NCBI GenBank assembly: GCA_014359765.1
Contig: JACIYT010000001.1
Location: 351,448 to 415,447, forward strand
From: Roseovarius sp.
Lineage (GTDB): Bacteria; Pseudomonadota; Alphaproteobacteria; Rhodobacterales; Rhodobacteraceae
Length of the DNA stretch: 64,000 nt
Direction of reading: 5' to 3'
The notes under the pieces are model-generated. The model was given only the letters and a program-made list of their open reading frames with translations, ran no database searches and was not told the origin of the DNA. This document shows, in pieces, positions 18,016-26,558 of this stretch (the stretch's first letter is position 1; each line of letters begins with the position of its first letter). The position numbers were made by a program, and so were the translations under genes.

Positions 18016-18080
18016 AATCAAGGCGCGGAACGCGCCGCCGCGCAGCGCCCGACCGCCCCCCGGGCGGGCGCTGCGCGGCG
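18010..18080 (+). repeat. Dispersed structured element, copy 2
   Basis: GCGCGGAATCAAGGCG is identical over 16 nt to 35395-35410. The first hairpin is GGCGCG-GAA-CGCGCC. The second is a perfect 16-bp stem, 18036-18051 with 18065-18080, with a 13-nt loop, and it contains the AGCGCCCG...CGGGCGCT palindrome. Confidence 0.8.
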
Positions 18081-18146
18081 TGCCGACCGGTGTGACAAGT
18101 GGCAGCGCGCGTCCACAAAGGGTGATCGTGCAGAAGGCGGCACGTT

Positions 18147-18188
18147 GTGTCAGGTGTCGAACACGAGGTGTCAGGTGTCGAACACGAG
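18147..18188. repeat. Perfect 21-bp tandem duplication
   Basis: GTGTCAGGTGTCGAACACGAG occurs twice head to tail with no spacer. Each unit contains GTGT-CGA-ACAC, a short self-complementary core. Confidence 0.9.
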
Positions 18189-18410
18189 CACGTTTTCGGG
18201 GTGGTCCATCCTCATGCTCATGAGCGCCTCGCGATCCGTCCTGTCCCTCTGGGGGAGACTACCGGCCGGGGCGGGGCGGGGCAAGGCGCGGGCGCGCCCC
18301 GCCCGCGCGCGCCCCCCCGCAATGGCGCGAGGCCCGACCAGAATGGCCGGGCCTGTGTCTGTTGTCTGTCGTCGTCGCGAGGGACGGCCCGAGGGGCCGC
18401 CCGGATGCGA

Positions 18411-18899
18411 TCAGCGCTTGGAGAACTGGAAGCTGCGGCGCGCCTTGCGCTTGCCGTATTTCTTGCGTTCCACCACGCGGCTGTCGCGGGTGAGGAAGCC
18501 CGCCGCCTTGAGCGCGCCACGCAGGCTCGGATCATAGAGCTGGAGCGCCTTGGAGATACCGTGCTTGACCGCGCCGGCCTGGCCCGAAAGGCCACCGCCC
18601 TTGACCGTGGCCGTGACGTCGAACTGGCCATCGACACCGGCGACGGTGAAGGGCTGGCGCAGGATCATCTGGAGCACGGGGCGCGCGAAATAGGCGTTCA
18701 TTTCCTTGCCATTCACCGTGACCTTGCCCGATCCGGGCCGGATCCAGACGCGGGCCACCGCGTCCTTGCGCTTGCCGGTGGCGTAGGAGCGGCCGAGCGC
18801 GTCGCGCACCGGCTCGCGCGGGGTCTCCGTCGCGGCGAGGGCATCGGTGGCGCCGGCCACCGCTTCGAGACCTTCGAGGGTTTTGATTGCGTCGCTCAT
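18411..18899 (-). CDS. rpsI: 30S ribosomal protein S9
   Basis: 162-aa uS9. The conserved core begins at [14 protein letters not shown] (about residue 39) and runs to the very basic C-terminus ending RRSFQFSKR, the tail that reaches the P-site tRNA. The N-terminal extension of about 38 residues, rich in Ala/Glu, is usual for alphaproteobacteria. The start ATG overlaps the rplM stop, giving the universal rplM-rpsI pair. Confidence 0.98.
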   Translation of the reverse strand: MSDAIKTLEGLEAVAGATDALAATETPREPVRDALGRSYATGKRKDAVARVWIRPGSGKVTVNGKEMNAYFARPVLQMILRQPFTVAGVDGQFDVTATVKGGGLSGQAGAVKHGISKALQLYDPSLRGALKAAGFLTRDSRVVERKKYGKRKARRSFQFSKR

Positions 18900-19363
18900 C
18901 AGTGGGCCACCCGGGTATTCTTCTTGTTCATGGATTTGACATCGAGCACCTCGGGGCTCTGGGCCTCGTGGGGATGCTCGGCGCCGGCATAGACGCGCAG
19001 ATGGGTCATCTGCTGGCGGCTCAGGCGGTTGCCGGGCAGCATCCGCTTGACCGCCTGCATGACGACGCGCTCGGGGTGCTTGCCCTCGAGGATCTGGCCG
19101 GTGGTGCGGCTCTTGATCCCGCCGGGATGGCCGGTATGCCAGTAATTGGGCTTCTCGCGCTTGTTGCCGGTGAGCTGCACCTTGTCGGCATTGATCACGA
19201 TGACATTGTCACCCATGTCCATATGCGGGGTAAAGGTGGGCTTGTGCTTGCCGCGCAGGCGCGTGGCGATGATCGAGGCGAGACGGCCCAGAACCACGCC
19301 CTCGGCGTCGATCAGGATCCATTTCTTGTCGATATCTGCCGGTTTTGCGGAAAACGTCTTCAT
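18899..19363 (-). CDS. rplM: 50S ribosomal protein L13
   Basis: 154-aa uL13. I take the ATG at 19363 ([15 protein letters not shown]) because it gives the family's standard N-terminus; the ORF-track start adds 15 residues from the leader. Conserved segments are [31 protein letters not shown] and the [13 protein letters not shown] stretch. Transcribed from the strong promoter-like site at 19444-19471, with rpsI downstream. Confidence 0.98.
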   Translation of the reverse strand: MKTFSAKPADIDKKWILIDAEGVVLGRLASIIATRLRGKHKPTFTPHMDMGDNVIVINADKVQLTGNKREKPNYWHTGHPGGIKSRTTGQILEGKHPERVVMQAVKRMLPGNRLSRQQMTHLRVYAGAEHPHEAQSPEVLDVKSMNKKNTRVAH

Positions 19364-19443
19364 TTCGGGCAGAACCTTGTTGTTGTTCGCAGGTATTCGA
19401 TGGTCCACGGGCCGGGCACGGGCCCGATCCGTTCGATGGGCGG

Positions 19444-19471
19444 GTTATACGCGGGTGGCTCACGACGTCAA
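19444..19471 (-). promoter_or_regulatory. rplM-rpsI promoter
   Basis: On the minus strand, TTGACG and TATAAC are separated by 16 bp, the closest match to a sigma-70 promoter in the window. The predicted message has a leader of about 75 nt before rplM. Confidence 0.7.
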
Positions 19472-19564
19472 CGGGGGAGTTGGTGAAATTACCGTGTGAA
19501 ATCAGTCCATTGTGAATTAGGTATCATGTTACCCCAAATTTGCCCCAGTCCGGCCGTCCCGTTT

Positions 19565-19610
19565 CAGGCGCACTTCGCCTGTTCGCCCGGAGAATCCTGT
19601 TCTCCTTTTT
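19565..19610 (+). terminator. Tandem hairpins with U-tract in the speD leader
   Basis: CAGGCG-CACTT-CGCCTG (19565-19581) is followed by GGAGAA-TCCTG-TTCTCC (19589-19605) and TTTTT. The second has the form of an intrinsic terminator but lies 150 bp upstream of speD on the same strand, so it may be an attenuator or may end an unseen transcript. Confidence 0.5.
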
Positions 19611-19759
19611 CGGGCCGACACGGAAAAACCGCTTGCGTGTGCAGGGCTGCGCAGATATCCGCACCTCACTTGATCGGGACCGATCCCAACTTCGGATGTC
19701 TTCCGGGGGGGCGCTAAGGGACCGACTGGATTCAATCTGCTGGAACGAAGGGGAGCGCC

Positions 19760-20284
19760 ATGAAAGACGCCAACCTCTTCCAACTGGGGATCGGTCTGGA
19801 GACAGGCGCCCAAGAGGAAGACACCGCCCGCGGGATCACCCCCGCGTATGACACCACCATTTTGCCCCGCGACGTGCTGGACGAGGGCCGCGATGATCAT
19901 TTCATCCGGCGCGACGGCGCGGTGTTCGCGGGCACACATCTGATCATCGAGGTGGTGAATGGCCACGGGCTCGATGACGAGGCGCGCATCAGGCAGGCCT
20001 TTCGCGACTGTGTGGAGACCTGCGGCGCGACGCTTCTGCATATCCACACGCACAAGTTCAGCCCGCAGGGCGTCTCGGGCGTGGCGGTGCTGGCCGAGAG
20101 CCATATCTCGGTCCACACCTGGCCGGAAATCGGCTATGGCGCGTTCGACGTGTTCATGTGCGGCGACGCCCGGCCCTGGGCGGCGGTCGATGTGCTCAGA
20201 TCCGCCTTTGCCACGGAGGATGTGCGCGTGACCGAGATCCGCCGCGGCGAGGGCATCGTGACCGAGGCGGGAATCGCGGCATGA
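19760..20284 (+). CDS. speD: S-adenosylmethionine decarboxylase proenzyme
   Basis: Decarboxylates SAM to supply the aminopropyl donor for spermidine. The 174-aa proenzyme carries the self-cleavage motif ESHISVHTWPE: cleavage before the serine (about residue 116) creates the pyruvoyl cofactor. Other conserved parts are GTHLIIEVVNGHGL and the region containing HTHKFSPQGVSGV. It is longer at the N-terminus than the Bacillus-type class 1B enzyme. AAGGGGAG lies upstream of the ATG. Its stop overlaps the speE start (ATGA). Confidence 0.94.
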   Translation: MKDANLFQLGIGLETGAQEEDTARGITPAYDTTILPRDVLDEGRDDHFIRRDGAVFAGTHLIIEVVNGHGLDDEARIRQAFRDCVETCGATLLHIHTHKFSPQGVSGVAVLAESHISVHTWPEIGYGAFDVFMCGDARPWAAVDVLRSAFATEDVRVTEIRRGEGIVTEAGIAA

Positions 20285-21126
20285 GCGCGTGGATCTCCGA
20301 ACGCCTGCACCCCGATTATGCGCAATCGCTGCGCGTCGGGCGGATGCTCTATGACAGCGAGACCGACCATCAGCGGCTGAAGGTGTTCGAGAACGGCACC
20401 TTCGGCCGGGTGATGACGCTCGACGATGTGGTGCAGGTCACCGAGGGCGACAATTTCATCTATCACGAGATGATGACCCATGTGCCGATCCTCGCCCATG
20501 GCGCGGCGCGGCGGGTGCTGATCATCGGCGGCGGCGATGGCGGCATGGCGCGCGAGGTGCTCCGGCACAGGAGCGTGCGCCATGTCACCATGGTCGAGAT
20601 CGACGCCGGGGTGGTGGCCTTCTCGAAGGAATACCTGCCGGGCATCAGCGCCGGCGCCTTCGACGATCCCCGGCTCGAACTGGTGATCGCCGACGGGGCG
20701 GCGTTCATGCGCGAGACCGGCGGCGGCTATGATGTGATCATCATCGATTCGACCGATCCCGTCGGCCCCGGCGAGGTGCTCTTCAGCGACACGTTCTACG
20801 GCCATGCGCGGCGCGCGCTGGCGGCCGGGGGCATTCTGGTGACGCAGAACGGTGTGCCGTTCCTTCAGGGCGAGGAATTGCACAACACGATGCGCGCCTT
20901 CCGGGCGCTGTTCGCCGATGCCACCTGCTATCTCGCCACCATCCCCACCTATGCGGGCGGGCCGATGGCCTTTGGCTGGGGGACCGACGGAGAGGCGCGC
21001 GCGACGCCCGTTGACGTGCTGCGCGAGCGGTTCGCGGCGGCCGGGATCGAGACCGGCTATTACACCCCCGAGGTGCACGCGGCCGCCTTTGCGCTGCCCG
21101 GCTACGTCGCGCGCCTGCTGCCCTGA
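20281..21126 (+). CDS. speE: Spermidine synthase (polyamine aminopropyltransferase)
   Basis: Transfers the aminopropyl group from decarboxylated SAM to putrescine. The start ATG at 20281 overlaps the speD stop. The 281-aa protein has the N-terminal beta domain (VFENGTFGRVMTLDDVVQVTE), the nucleotide-binding VLIIGGGDGGMAREVL (about residues 79-94) and the catalytic aspartate region IIIDSTDPVGPGE. With speD it makes a two-gene polyamine operon, probably governed by the hairpin leader upstream. Confidence 0.96.
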   Translation: MSAWISERLHPDYAQSLRVGRMLYDSETDHQRLKVFENGTFGRVMTLDDVVQVTEGDNFIYHEMMTHVPILAHGAARRVLIIGGGDGGMAREVLRHRSVRHVTMVEIDAGVVAFSKEYLPGISAGAFDDPRLELVIADGAAFMRETGGGYDVIIIDSTDPVGPGEVLFSDTFYGHARRALAAGGILVTQNGVPFLQGEELHNTMRAFRALFADATCYLATIPTYAGGPMAFGWGTDGEARATPVDVLRERFAAAGIETGYYTPEVHAAAFALPGYVARLLP

Positions 21127-21136
21127 GGCGCGCGGC

Positions 21137-21823
21137 TCAGTCGCCGCCGCCGCGCACCCGGCGAAAGCACAGGATCCGCCCCCGCGACGGCCCCGGATCG
21201 TAGGTGAGGCCCGATTGCGACATGCAATCGACGATGCGCTTGATCGTGCTGTCGTGATAGCGGCCCGGATGCAGTTCCATCATTACATGGCGCACATGGG
21301 CGGGCCAGGGCGCATCGAAGAGAAGCGCCTCCGCGCCCTCGATATCCATGATCACCACATGCGGGCGCAGCCGCGCCAGCAGATCGCCGAGCCCCAGATG
21401 CGGCACCTCGGCGAGGGTCGCGGGCGCGGCCCCCTCCTCGGCGATGCGCGCCGCCCAGAAGCTGCGGGCAGCGTCGAAGGCGAGCGGTTCGGCGCTCCCC
21501 TCCATGCCGCCGATCGCTCCGTGCAGCAGCGTCACCGCGCCCAGGCCGTTTCGTTCGAGATTGGCGCGAATGACCGGCAGCATGGCCGGGTTTGCCTCGA
21601 TCGTGGTGACATTCGCGGCGCCTGCGATGCGCGCGCAGACCGCGGCGACATAGCCGATCCCCGACCCCAGGTCGAGCACCCGCTGGCCCGGCCTGATCCG
21701 CATGGCGGCGGCCTGCGCCTCATGCGCCTCGTAATCGCCCGAGGCGAGCTTGGCGGCGATGCGCGCATTGAGCAGCCTGTCGGGCACCACGAGGCGCAGC
21801 CCGTCGATCTCATACTCCGCCAT
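21137..21823 (-). CDS. FkbM-family methyltransferase
   Basis: 228-aa SAM-dependent methyltransferase. The SAM-binding motif is VLDLGSGIGYVAAVCA at about residues 49-64, followed by an acidic TTIEANPAM and the FkbM-type segment VIMDIEGAEALLFDAP (about 155-170), where the family conserves an aspartate/glutamate pair. Substrate unknown; FkbM enzymes methylate hydroxyls on small molecules or glycans. It converges on speE with only 10 bp between stops and diverges from pth. AAGGGG precedes the start. Confidence 0.82.
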   Translation of the reverse strand: MAEYEIDGLRLVVPDRLLNARIAAKLASGDYEAHEAQAAAMRIRPGQRVLDLGSGIGYVAAVCARIAGAANVTTIEANPAMLPVIRANLERNGLGAVTLLHGAIGGMEGSAEPLAFDAARSFWAARIAEEGAAPATLAEVPHLGLGDLLARLRPHVVIMDIEGAEALLFDAPWPAHVRHVMMELHPGRYHDSTIKRIVDCMSQSGLTYDPGPSRGRILCFRRVRGGGD

Positions 21824-21838
21824 GCCCGCCCCTTGCCG

Positions 21839-21867
21839 TTGATTCCGCGCCGCAGACCCCCTAGACC
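21839..21867 (+). promoter_or_regulatory. Candidate pth promoter
   Basis: TTGATT, a 17-bp spacer, TAGACC, ending 29 bp before the pth start. Same -10 type as the hisS promoter. Confidence 0.5.
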
Positions 21868-21896
21868 ATCCTCACCAGAGAACGGGAGCGCGGGCA

Positions 21897-22583
21897 ATGC
21901 AACTCTTTGTCGGGCTTGGCAATCCGGGCGCGAAATATGCGCGCAACCGGCATAATATCGGCTTCATGGCGGTGGAGGCCATCGCCGAAGCGCATGGATT
22001 CGGCCCGTGGCGGGCGAGGTTCCAGGGGCTGGCAAGCGAGGGGGTTCTGGGCGGCGAGAAGGTCATCCTGCTCAAGCCCGGAACCTTCATGAACCTCTCC
22101 GGGCAATCGGTGGGTGAGGCCGCGCGCTTCTACAGGATTGCGCCCGAGGCGGTGACGGTGTTCCATGACGAGCTCGACCTTGGCCCCGGCAAGCTGCGGG
22201 TAAAGCGCGGCGGCGGGCATGCGGGCCATAACGGGCTGCGCTCGATCATCGCCCATATCGGCGCCGATTTTCAGCGCGTGCGCCTCGGGATCGGCCATCC
22301 GGGGCACAAGGACCGGGTGACGGGCCATGTCCTGTCGGATTTCGCCAGCGCCGAGGCGGGCTGGCTCGACGCGCTGATGCGCGCCATTGCCCAGGGCGCG
22401 CCATGGCTGGCACAGGGCGCGCCCGAGCGGTTCCAGACCGCCGTGGCACAGCGCATGGCCCCGCCGCGCCCCGGGCCCGCGCCCGCCAGCGACGCGGCGA
22501 CGGCCCGGCCCGCCAGCCCCCCCCCGGCGCCCGCCGAGGACACGCGCAGCCCGATGCAGAAACTCGTGGACCGGTTTCGCTGA
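21897..22583 (+). CDS. pth: Peptidyl-tRNA hydrolase
   Basis: Frees tRNA from prematurely released peptidyl-tRNA. The 228-aa protein has all catalytic residues: Asn in GLGNPGAKY (about 9), His in RHNIGF (about 20), the asparagine of [10 protein letters not shown], Asp in [10 protein letters not shown] (about 92) and Asn in GHNGLRSI. Beyond the globular domain (ending near residue 190) is a Pro/Ala-rich tail of about 40 residues finishing [11 protein letters not shown], longer than in E. coli (194 aa). In many genomes rplY precedes pth; here it does not. Confidence 0.96.
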   Translation: MQLFVGLGNPGAKYARNRHNIGFMAVEAIAEAHGFGPWRARFQGLASEGVLGGEKVILLKPGTFMNLSGQSVGEAARFYRIAPEAVTVFHDELDLGPGKLRVKRGGGHAGHNGLRSIIAHIGADFQRVRLGIGHPGHKDRVTGHVLSDFASAEAGWLDALMRAIAQGAPWLAQGAPERFQTAVAQRMAPPRPGPAPASDAATARPASPPPAPAEDTRSPMQKLVDRFR

Positions 22584-22633
22584 TTCATGCCGCCCGGTCC
22601 CGGGCGTCTCGTTCGTGGGCAGGCCGTTGCCTG

Positions 22634-23389
22634 CTAACCCCTTCGCAGCGCCTGGAAACTCGCCGATGCCCCCCAGCCGGCGGCAATGGCGATGGCCAGC
22701 GACATGAGGCCATAGACGAGCGGCCGCTCGCGCGAGAGGGTGAAGAGCCAGCGTTCGAGCCCCACCTTGTGCACGTCGATCACCGTCTCGAACTGCGCCA
22801 CCACGCGCCCCTCGCGGGTCAGGAAGATGCGCGTCGGATAGGCCCCTTCGGTGAGGTTCGCAGGCAGCCGGATCGCGGTGCGAAACAGCGTCTGCTCGTC
22901 GAAGGCGACGCTGCCCTCGCGCAGCTGATAGGCGTTCTGCCCGCGCCGGATGCGGATGAGCGCCTCGGCAAAGCTCTCGGCATCCCCGGCCATGTGCGCG
23001 GCACCCGCGGGCCCGATCGCGCGCGGGATCGAGACGCGGTGGCGCTCGTCCTCGCTGATGCTGAGCACCTCGTCGAGCGGCCCGGTGGTGGCGACCGCGT
23101 AGAAGGTGGGCGCCGCTTCGAGGCGCACCTCGTCGGTGTTCACCCAGATCCCGAAGCGGCGATCCTTGCGCCGCACCGTGACGGGCAGCGAGGGGCCGGC
23201 CACGGTGATCACCACCTCGAGCGGGGTCTCGGGGATCGGCGCCTCGCGCTTGACCGCGCCAAAGACGAGAACCTCGGAGCCCTCGAAGGTCGCGGTGATC
23301 GCCACCTTGTCGCGCGACAGCCCGAGCACCACCTCCTCGGCCTTCGCCGGCAGGGCCAGGAGGCACAGCAGGAACACCAGCCGCCCCAT
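22634..23389 (-). CDS. TIGR02186-family periplasmic/membrane protein
   Basis: 251-aa protein with an N-terminal signal peptide (MGRLVFLLCLLALPAKA), a periplasmic beta-rich domain (about 20-210) and one C-terminal membrane segment (about 222-245) that leaves ALRRG inside. It matches the TIGR02186 family, known in alphaproteobacteria next to a TauE/SafE permease; the same pairing is seen here, with the upstream permease gene ending 1 bp before this start. Function unknown; it may be a partner of the transporter. Confidence 0.82.
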   Translation of the reverse strand: MGRLVFLLCLLALPAKAEEVVLGLSRDKVAITATFEGSEVLVFGAVKREAPIPETPLEVVITVAGPSLPVTVRRKDRRFGIWVNTDEVRLEAAPTFYAVATTGPLDEVLSISEDERHRVSIPRAIGPAGAAHMAGDAESFAEALIRIRRGQNAYQLREGSVAFDEQTLFRTAIRLPANLTEGAYPTRIFLTREGRVVAQFETVIDVHKVGLERWLFTLSRERPLVYGLMSLAIAIAAGWGASASFQALRRG

Positions 23390-23390
23390 C

Positions 23391-24308
23391 TCAGTGCCCC
23401 CCCGCGCCGGCGGCGATGGAATAGAGCTCGGCAGGTGTCAGCAGCAGGTCGAGCGCGAGCTTGCCGCAGACCGCGAGCACCATCGCCGCCAGCAGGATGC
23501 GCAATTGCTCGGCGCGCAGCCGCGTGCCCAGCATGGTGCCGATCTGCGCCCCGATCACCCCGCCCACCAGCAAGAGCACCGCAAGCGCCACATCGACGGT
23601 GTAATTGGTCGTGGCGTGCAGCAGCGTGGTAAATCCGGTGACGAAAATGATCTGGAAGAGCGAAGTGCCCACGACCACCTTGGTCGGCATCCCCAGCAGG
23701 TAGATCATCGCCGGCACCATGATAAAGCCGCCGCCCACCCCCATGATCGCGGCGAGAACGCCGACACTCACCCCCACCAGCAGCGGCGGGATCACCGAGA
23801 TATAGAGCCCCGAGGCACGAAAGCGCATCTTGAACGGCAGGCCATGGACCCAGCCGTGCTTCTTCCGGGCAGGGGGGGCGCCGCTGCGGGTGCGGCGGAT
23901 GGCGCGCAGGCTCTCGACGAACATCATCGCGCCGATCACGCCGAGAAAGGCGACATAGCAGAGCTTGACCAGGAGATCGATCTGCCCCAGCGATTTCAGG
24001 TAGTTGAAGATCACCACCCCGATCGCGGCCCCGATCAGCCCGCCCACGAGGAGCACCGTGCCCATCTTCAGATCGACCGATCGGCGCCGCAGATGGGCCA
24101 GCACCCCGGAAAACGAGGAGGCGACAATCTGGTTCGCCTCGGTCGCCACGGCGACGGCGGGCGGGATGCCGATGAAGAACAGCAGCGGCGTCATCAGGAA
24201 CCCGCCGCCGACCCCGAACATGCCCGACAGAATCCCCACGATCCCCCCGAGCCCCAGAAGCAGGAAGGCATTGACCGATACCTCGGCGATGGGGAGGTAG
24301 ATCTGCAT
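23391..24308 (-). CDS. TauE/SafE-family sulfite/organosulfonate exporter-like permease
   Basis: 305-aa membrane protein. The chosen start is ATG 24308 (MQIYLPIAEVSVNAF); the ORF-track start adds 42 hydrophilic residues without homology. It has about eight membrane segments in two similar halves, each with a glycine-rich motif: GLGGIVGILSGMFGVGGGFLMTPLL in the first, and GVLAAIMGVGGGFIMVPAMI in the second. Relatives export sulfite, sulfoacetate or related anions or act with taurine degradation genes; no such genes are nearby, so the substrate is open. Confidence 0.85.
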   Translation of the reverse strand: MQIYLPIAEVSVNAFLLLGLGGIVGILSGMFGVGGGFLMTPLLFFIGIPPAVAVATEANQIVASSFSGVLAHLRRRSVDLKMGTVLLVGGLIGAAIGVVIFNYLKSLGQIDLLVKLCYVAFLGVIGAMMFVESLRAIRRTRSGAPPARKKHGWVHGLPFKMRFRASGLYISVIPPLLVGVSVGVLAAIMGVGGGFIMVPAMIYLLGMPTKVVVGTSLFQIIFVTGFTTLLHATTNYTVDVALAVLLLVGGVIGAQIGTMLGTRLRAEQLRILLAAMVLAVCGKLALDLLLTPAELYSIAAGAGGH

Positions 24309-24430
24309 GATTATCCATAGCCGTATCCGCCCGCACCGCGCAAGCGGGTGAAACTCCGCGCAGCCGGTCAACGGCCGTTGACCGGCGGCCGGTTGCGCGA
24401 CTGCCGGGGGCTGAGGGCGTGGCATGGCAC

Positions 24431-24832
24431 TCACAGGGCCTTGTGCATCACCACCGCCGCGCGCCCGCCGGGATAATAGCCCGCGCGCCGCCCGGCTTCG
24501 GCAAAGCCGGCCTGTTCATAGAGTGCGCGCGCCGGGGCATTGTCCTCGGCAACCTCCAGAAAGGCGGTGCGCGCACCGCGCGCGCGGGCCTGCGCCATGA
24601 ACGCCACGAGGCAGGCGCGCGCGCGGCCCGCGCGGCGGTGGCCGGGATCGGTGGCGAGCGTCAGCAGTTCCGCCTCCCCGGCGACCACCCGGCCAAGGGC
24701 GAAGGCCCGCGCATCGCCAATGGCAAGGACATGCGGCGAGGCCAGAAGATCGGCGAATTCCGCCGCCGACCAGGCCCGCCCCTGCCCGGCAAAGGCGCGG
24801 GCATGGGTCAGGGCCAGCGCCTCAGGCGTCAT
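24431..24832 (-). CDS. rimI: GNAT acetyltransferase, RimI-like
   Basis: 133-aa acetyltransferase. The acetyl-CoA region is LATDPGHRRAGRARACLVAF (about residues 56-75), a variant of the usual RxxGxG/A pattern, and the C-terminal motif is EVAEDNAPARALYEQAGF. In E. coli RimI acetylates ribosomal protein S18. Its overlap (11 nt) with tsaB is a common arrangement and supports the RimI name over a generic GNAT. Confidence 0.8.
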   Translation of the reverse strand: MTPEALALTHARAFAGQGRAWSAAEFADLLASPHVLAIGDARAFALGRVVAGEAELLTLATDPGHRRAGRARACLVAFMAQARARGARTAFLEVAEDNAPARALYEQAGFAEAGRRAGYYPGGRAAVVMHKAL

Positions 24833-25394
24833 CGAGGATCATCGGCGGCGCATCGCGCGCAGGCGCGGCATCGGCGGGGCGCAGATAGAGCGGTGCTGGC
24901 GGTGGGCTGTTCTCGGGGGCGATGGCCGCCAGTCGGGCGATGGCCGCGGCCAGGTCGGCCGGCGCAGGCGGCCAGAGCGGATCGCGCAGGCTGGCGCGGG
25001 GCACGAGCGCGGGCGCGGGCCGGTCGATATGGGCCATGTCCTGTGGCGCGGGCACGGCGGGCGTGCCGGGACCGCCGCCCGCGCGGATCGCGTCGAGGCT
25101 GCTCACCCCGATCGCCGGGATCCCGAGCGCCAGTGCAAGGCCGCGCGCGGCGGCCACCGAAATGCGGATGCCGGTGAAATTGCCTGGCCCCACCCCCACG
25201 CCGATACGGTCGAGATCGCGCCAGGCGGCCCCGCCCTCGGCCAGCACCTCCGCGAGCAGCGGCATCAGGCGTTCGGCCTGCCCGCGCCCCATCTCCTCGG
25301 CGCGCGCGACAAGCACCCGCTCACCGGCAAGCAAAGCGGCCGCGCAATGCGCGGCCGATGTGTCGAAGCCGAGGATCAGCCGGTCAGAGGCCAA
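24822..25394 (-). CDS. tsaB: tRNA t6A biosynthesis protein TsaB
   Basis: Partner of TsaD and TsaE in making N6-threonylcarbamoyladenosine at position 37 of ANN-decoding tRNAs. The 190-aa protein begins with the ASKHA-fold start ILGFDTSAAHCAAALL and has the conserved VGVGPGNFTGIRISVAAARGLALAL (about residues 65-90), the TsaD-binding region. The C-terminal half is Pro/Ala-rich and short. The gene overlaps the preceding NifU-like gene and the following rimI by 11 nt each, so all three are probably one transcript. Confidence 0.93.
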   Translation of the reverse strand: MASDRLILGFDTSAAHCAAALLAGERVLVARAEEMGRGQAERLMPLLAEVLAEGGAAWRDLDRIGVGVGPGNFTGIRISVAAARGLALALGIPAIGVSSLDAIRAGGGPGTPAVPAPQDMAHIDRPAPALVPRASLRDPLWPPAPADLAAAIARLAAIAPENSPPPAPLYLRPADAAPARDAPPMILDDA

Positions 25395-25947
25395 CCGGGC
25401 GCACCTCGGTCACTTCGGGGATATAGTGGCGCAGCAGGTTCTCGATCCCCATCTTGAGGGTGATGGTGGAGGACGGGCAGCCCGCGCAGGCGCCTTGCAT
25501 GTGGAGATAGACCACGCCCCTCTCGAACCCGTGAAAGGTGATGTCGCCGCCGTCCTGCGCCACGGCGGGGCGCACGCGGGTATCGAGCAACTCCTTGATC
25601 TGGTGGACGATCTCGGAATCCTCTCCGCTGTGATCGGCATGGCCCGAGGCCCCGCCGCCCTCGCCCGTCATGACCGGCTGGCCGGATTGGTAATGCTCCA
25701 TGATGGCGCCGAGGATAGCGGGCTTCACATGGTCCCATTCGGTGCCGTCGCCCTTTGTCACGGTGACGAAATCCCCGCCGAGAAACACCCCCGTCACCCC
25801 CGGCACGCGGAAGATGCGCGCCGCCAGCGGCGAGGCATCGGCCCCCTCCGCGCTCGGGAAATCGGCGGTGCCTGTGCCGAGCACCGCCTGACCGGGCAGG
25901 AACTTGAGCGTGGCCGGGTTGGGCGTGGATTCGGTCTGGATGAACAT
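25384..25947 (-). CDS. NifU/NfuA-type iron-sulfur carrier protein
   Basis: 187-aa protein with an N-terminal Scaffold/Nfu-N domain (MFIQTESTPNPATLKFLPG, about residues 1-90) and a C-terminal NifU domain (about 110-187) bearing the cluster-binding CAGC motif in GACAGCPSSTITLK. The linker between them is Gly/His-rich. Such proteins carry 4Fe-4S clusters from the SUF/ISC machinery to target enzymes, which in this window could include RimO. Starts 11 nt upstream-overlapping with tsaB. Confidence 0.93.
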   Translation of the reverse strand: MFIQTESTPNPATLKFLPGQAVLGTGTADFPSAEGADASPLAARIFRVPGVTGVFLGGDFVTVTKGDGTEWDHVKPAILGAIMEHYQSGQPVMTGEGGGASGHADHSGEDSEIVHQIKELLDTRVRPAVAQDGGDITFHGFERGVVYLHMQGACAGCPSSTITLKMGIENLLRHYIPEVTEVRPVGL

Positions 25948-26033
25948 GGCAACGCCTCTCTCTGTTCGCTCCAGAGGATATGCGCGCCGTGCCTGTGCGA
26001 GTCAAGGTTTGGAACGATTCCAGACTGCCGGGC

Positions 26034-26489
26034 TCAGGTGATCGCCTCGAGCCGTTCCTTGCTCAGATCCCCCGGCACGATGGTGATGGGGACGGGCAGC
26101 GAGCCTGCGTTGCGCGAGAGCTGCGAGACGAGCGGCCCGGGTCCCTTCTTGCCCGAGGCCGCACCAAGGACCAGCACCCCGATCTCGGGATCCTCCTGGA
26201 CATGGGCGATGATCTCGGTCGCGGGCTCGCCCTCGCGGATGATCAGCACGGGGTCGATGCCCTGCTTGTCGCGCATCCACTTGGCAAAGACCTCGAAATG
26301 CGCCTCGATACGCTCGCGCGCCTCCTGCCGCATGAGATCGCCGACACCGATCCAGTGGTTGAACTCCTCGGGCGGGATCACCGACAGGATCGCCACCCCG
26401 CCGCCGGTATGGGCCGCGCGCATGGCCGCGAACCGCATCGCGTTGAGGCATTCGCGGCTGTCATCGAGCACCACCAGAAACTTGCGCAT
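26034..26489 (-). CDS. Universal stress protein (UspA family)
   Basis: 151-aa single-domain USP. It opens with the typical KFLVVLDDSRECLNAMRFAAM and ends with the ATP-binding-type pattern LVLGAASGKKGPGPLVSQL...GSLPVPITIVPG, which resembles the G-2x-G-9x-G(S/T) motif of ATP-binding members though not exactly. Function in stress tolerance is inferred from family only. Lies between rimO and the NifU-like gene, all on the minus strand. Confidence 0.85.
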   Translation of the reverse strand: MRKFLVVLDDSRECLNAMRFAAMRAAHTGGGVAILSVIPPEEFNHWIGVGDLMRQEARERIEAHFEVFAKWMRDKQGIDPVLIIREGEPATEIIAHVQEDPEIGVLVLGAASGKKGPGPLVSQLSRNAGSLPVPITIVPGDLSKERLEAIT

Positions 26490-26558
26490 GATCCGATCCC
26501 CCCGGCCGCCCGCATCATGACGCGGAACGCGCGGCAGGGCAACAGAGGCGATCGTGGT

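Larger units (their letters stand above)
17858..18410. other. 553-bp gap between convergent trpB and rpsI, repeat-rich
   Basis: No coding sequence here is convincing; the long plus-strand ORFs running from it into rpsI are antisense shadows. It holds the 34-bp repeat (17982-18015), the structured element (18010-18080), a 21-bp tandem duplication (18147-18188) and a C/G-rich stretch. A possible hairpin near rpsI is GGCCCG...CGGGCC (18331-18353). Confidence 0.7.
19364..19759. other. 396-bp divergent region between rplM and speD
   Basis: It holds the rplM promoter on the minus strand and, on the plus strand, an AT-richer stretch (19490-19550) and a leader with two hairpins before speD. No gene is supported; ORFs calling through it are non-conserved-looking translations of the hairpin region. 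Confidence 0.7.

Noticed and set aside
18147-18188. Possible CRISPR array
   Set aside because: Only two units, with no spacer between them and no cas genes in the window.
18147-18992. Plus-strand ORF of 281 aa beginning in the tandem repeat
   Set aside because: Most of it is antisense to rpsI, and the start comes from the 21-bp duplication.
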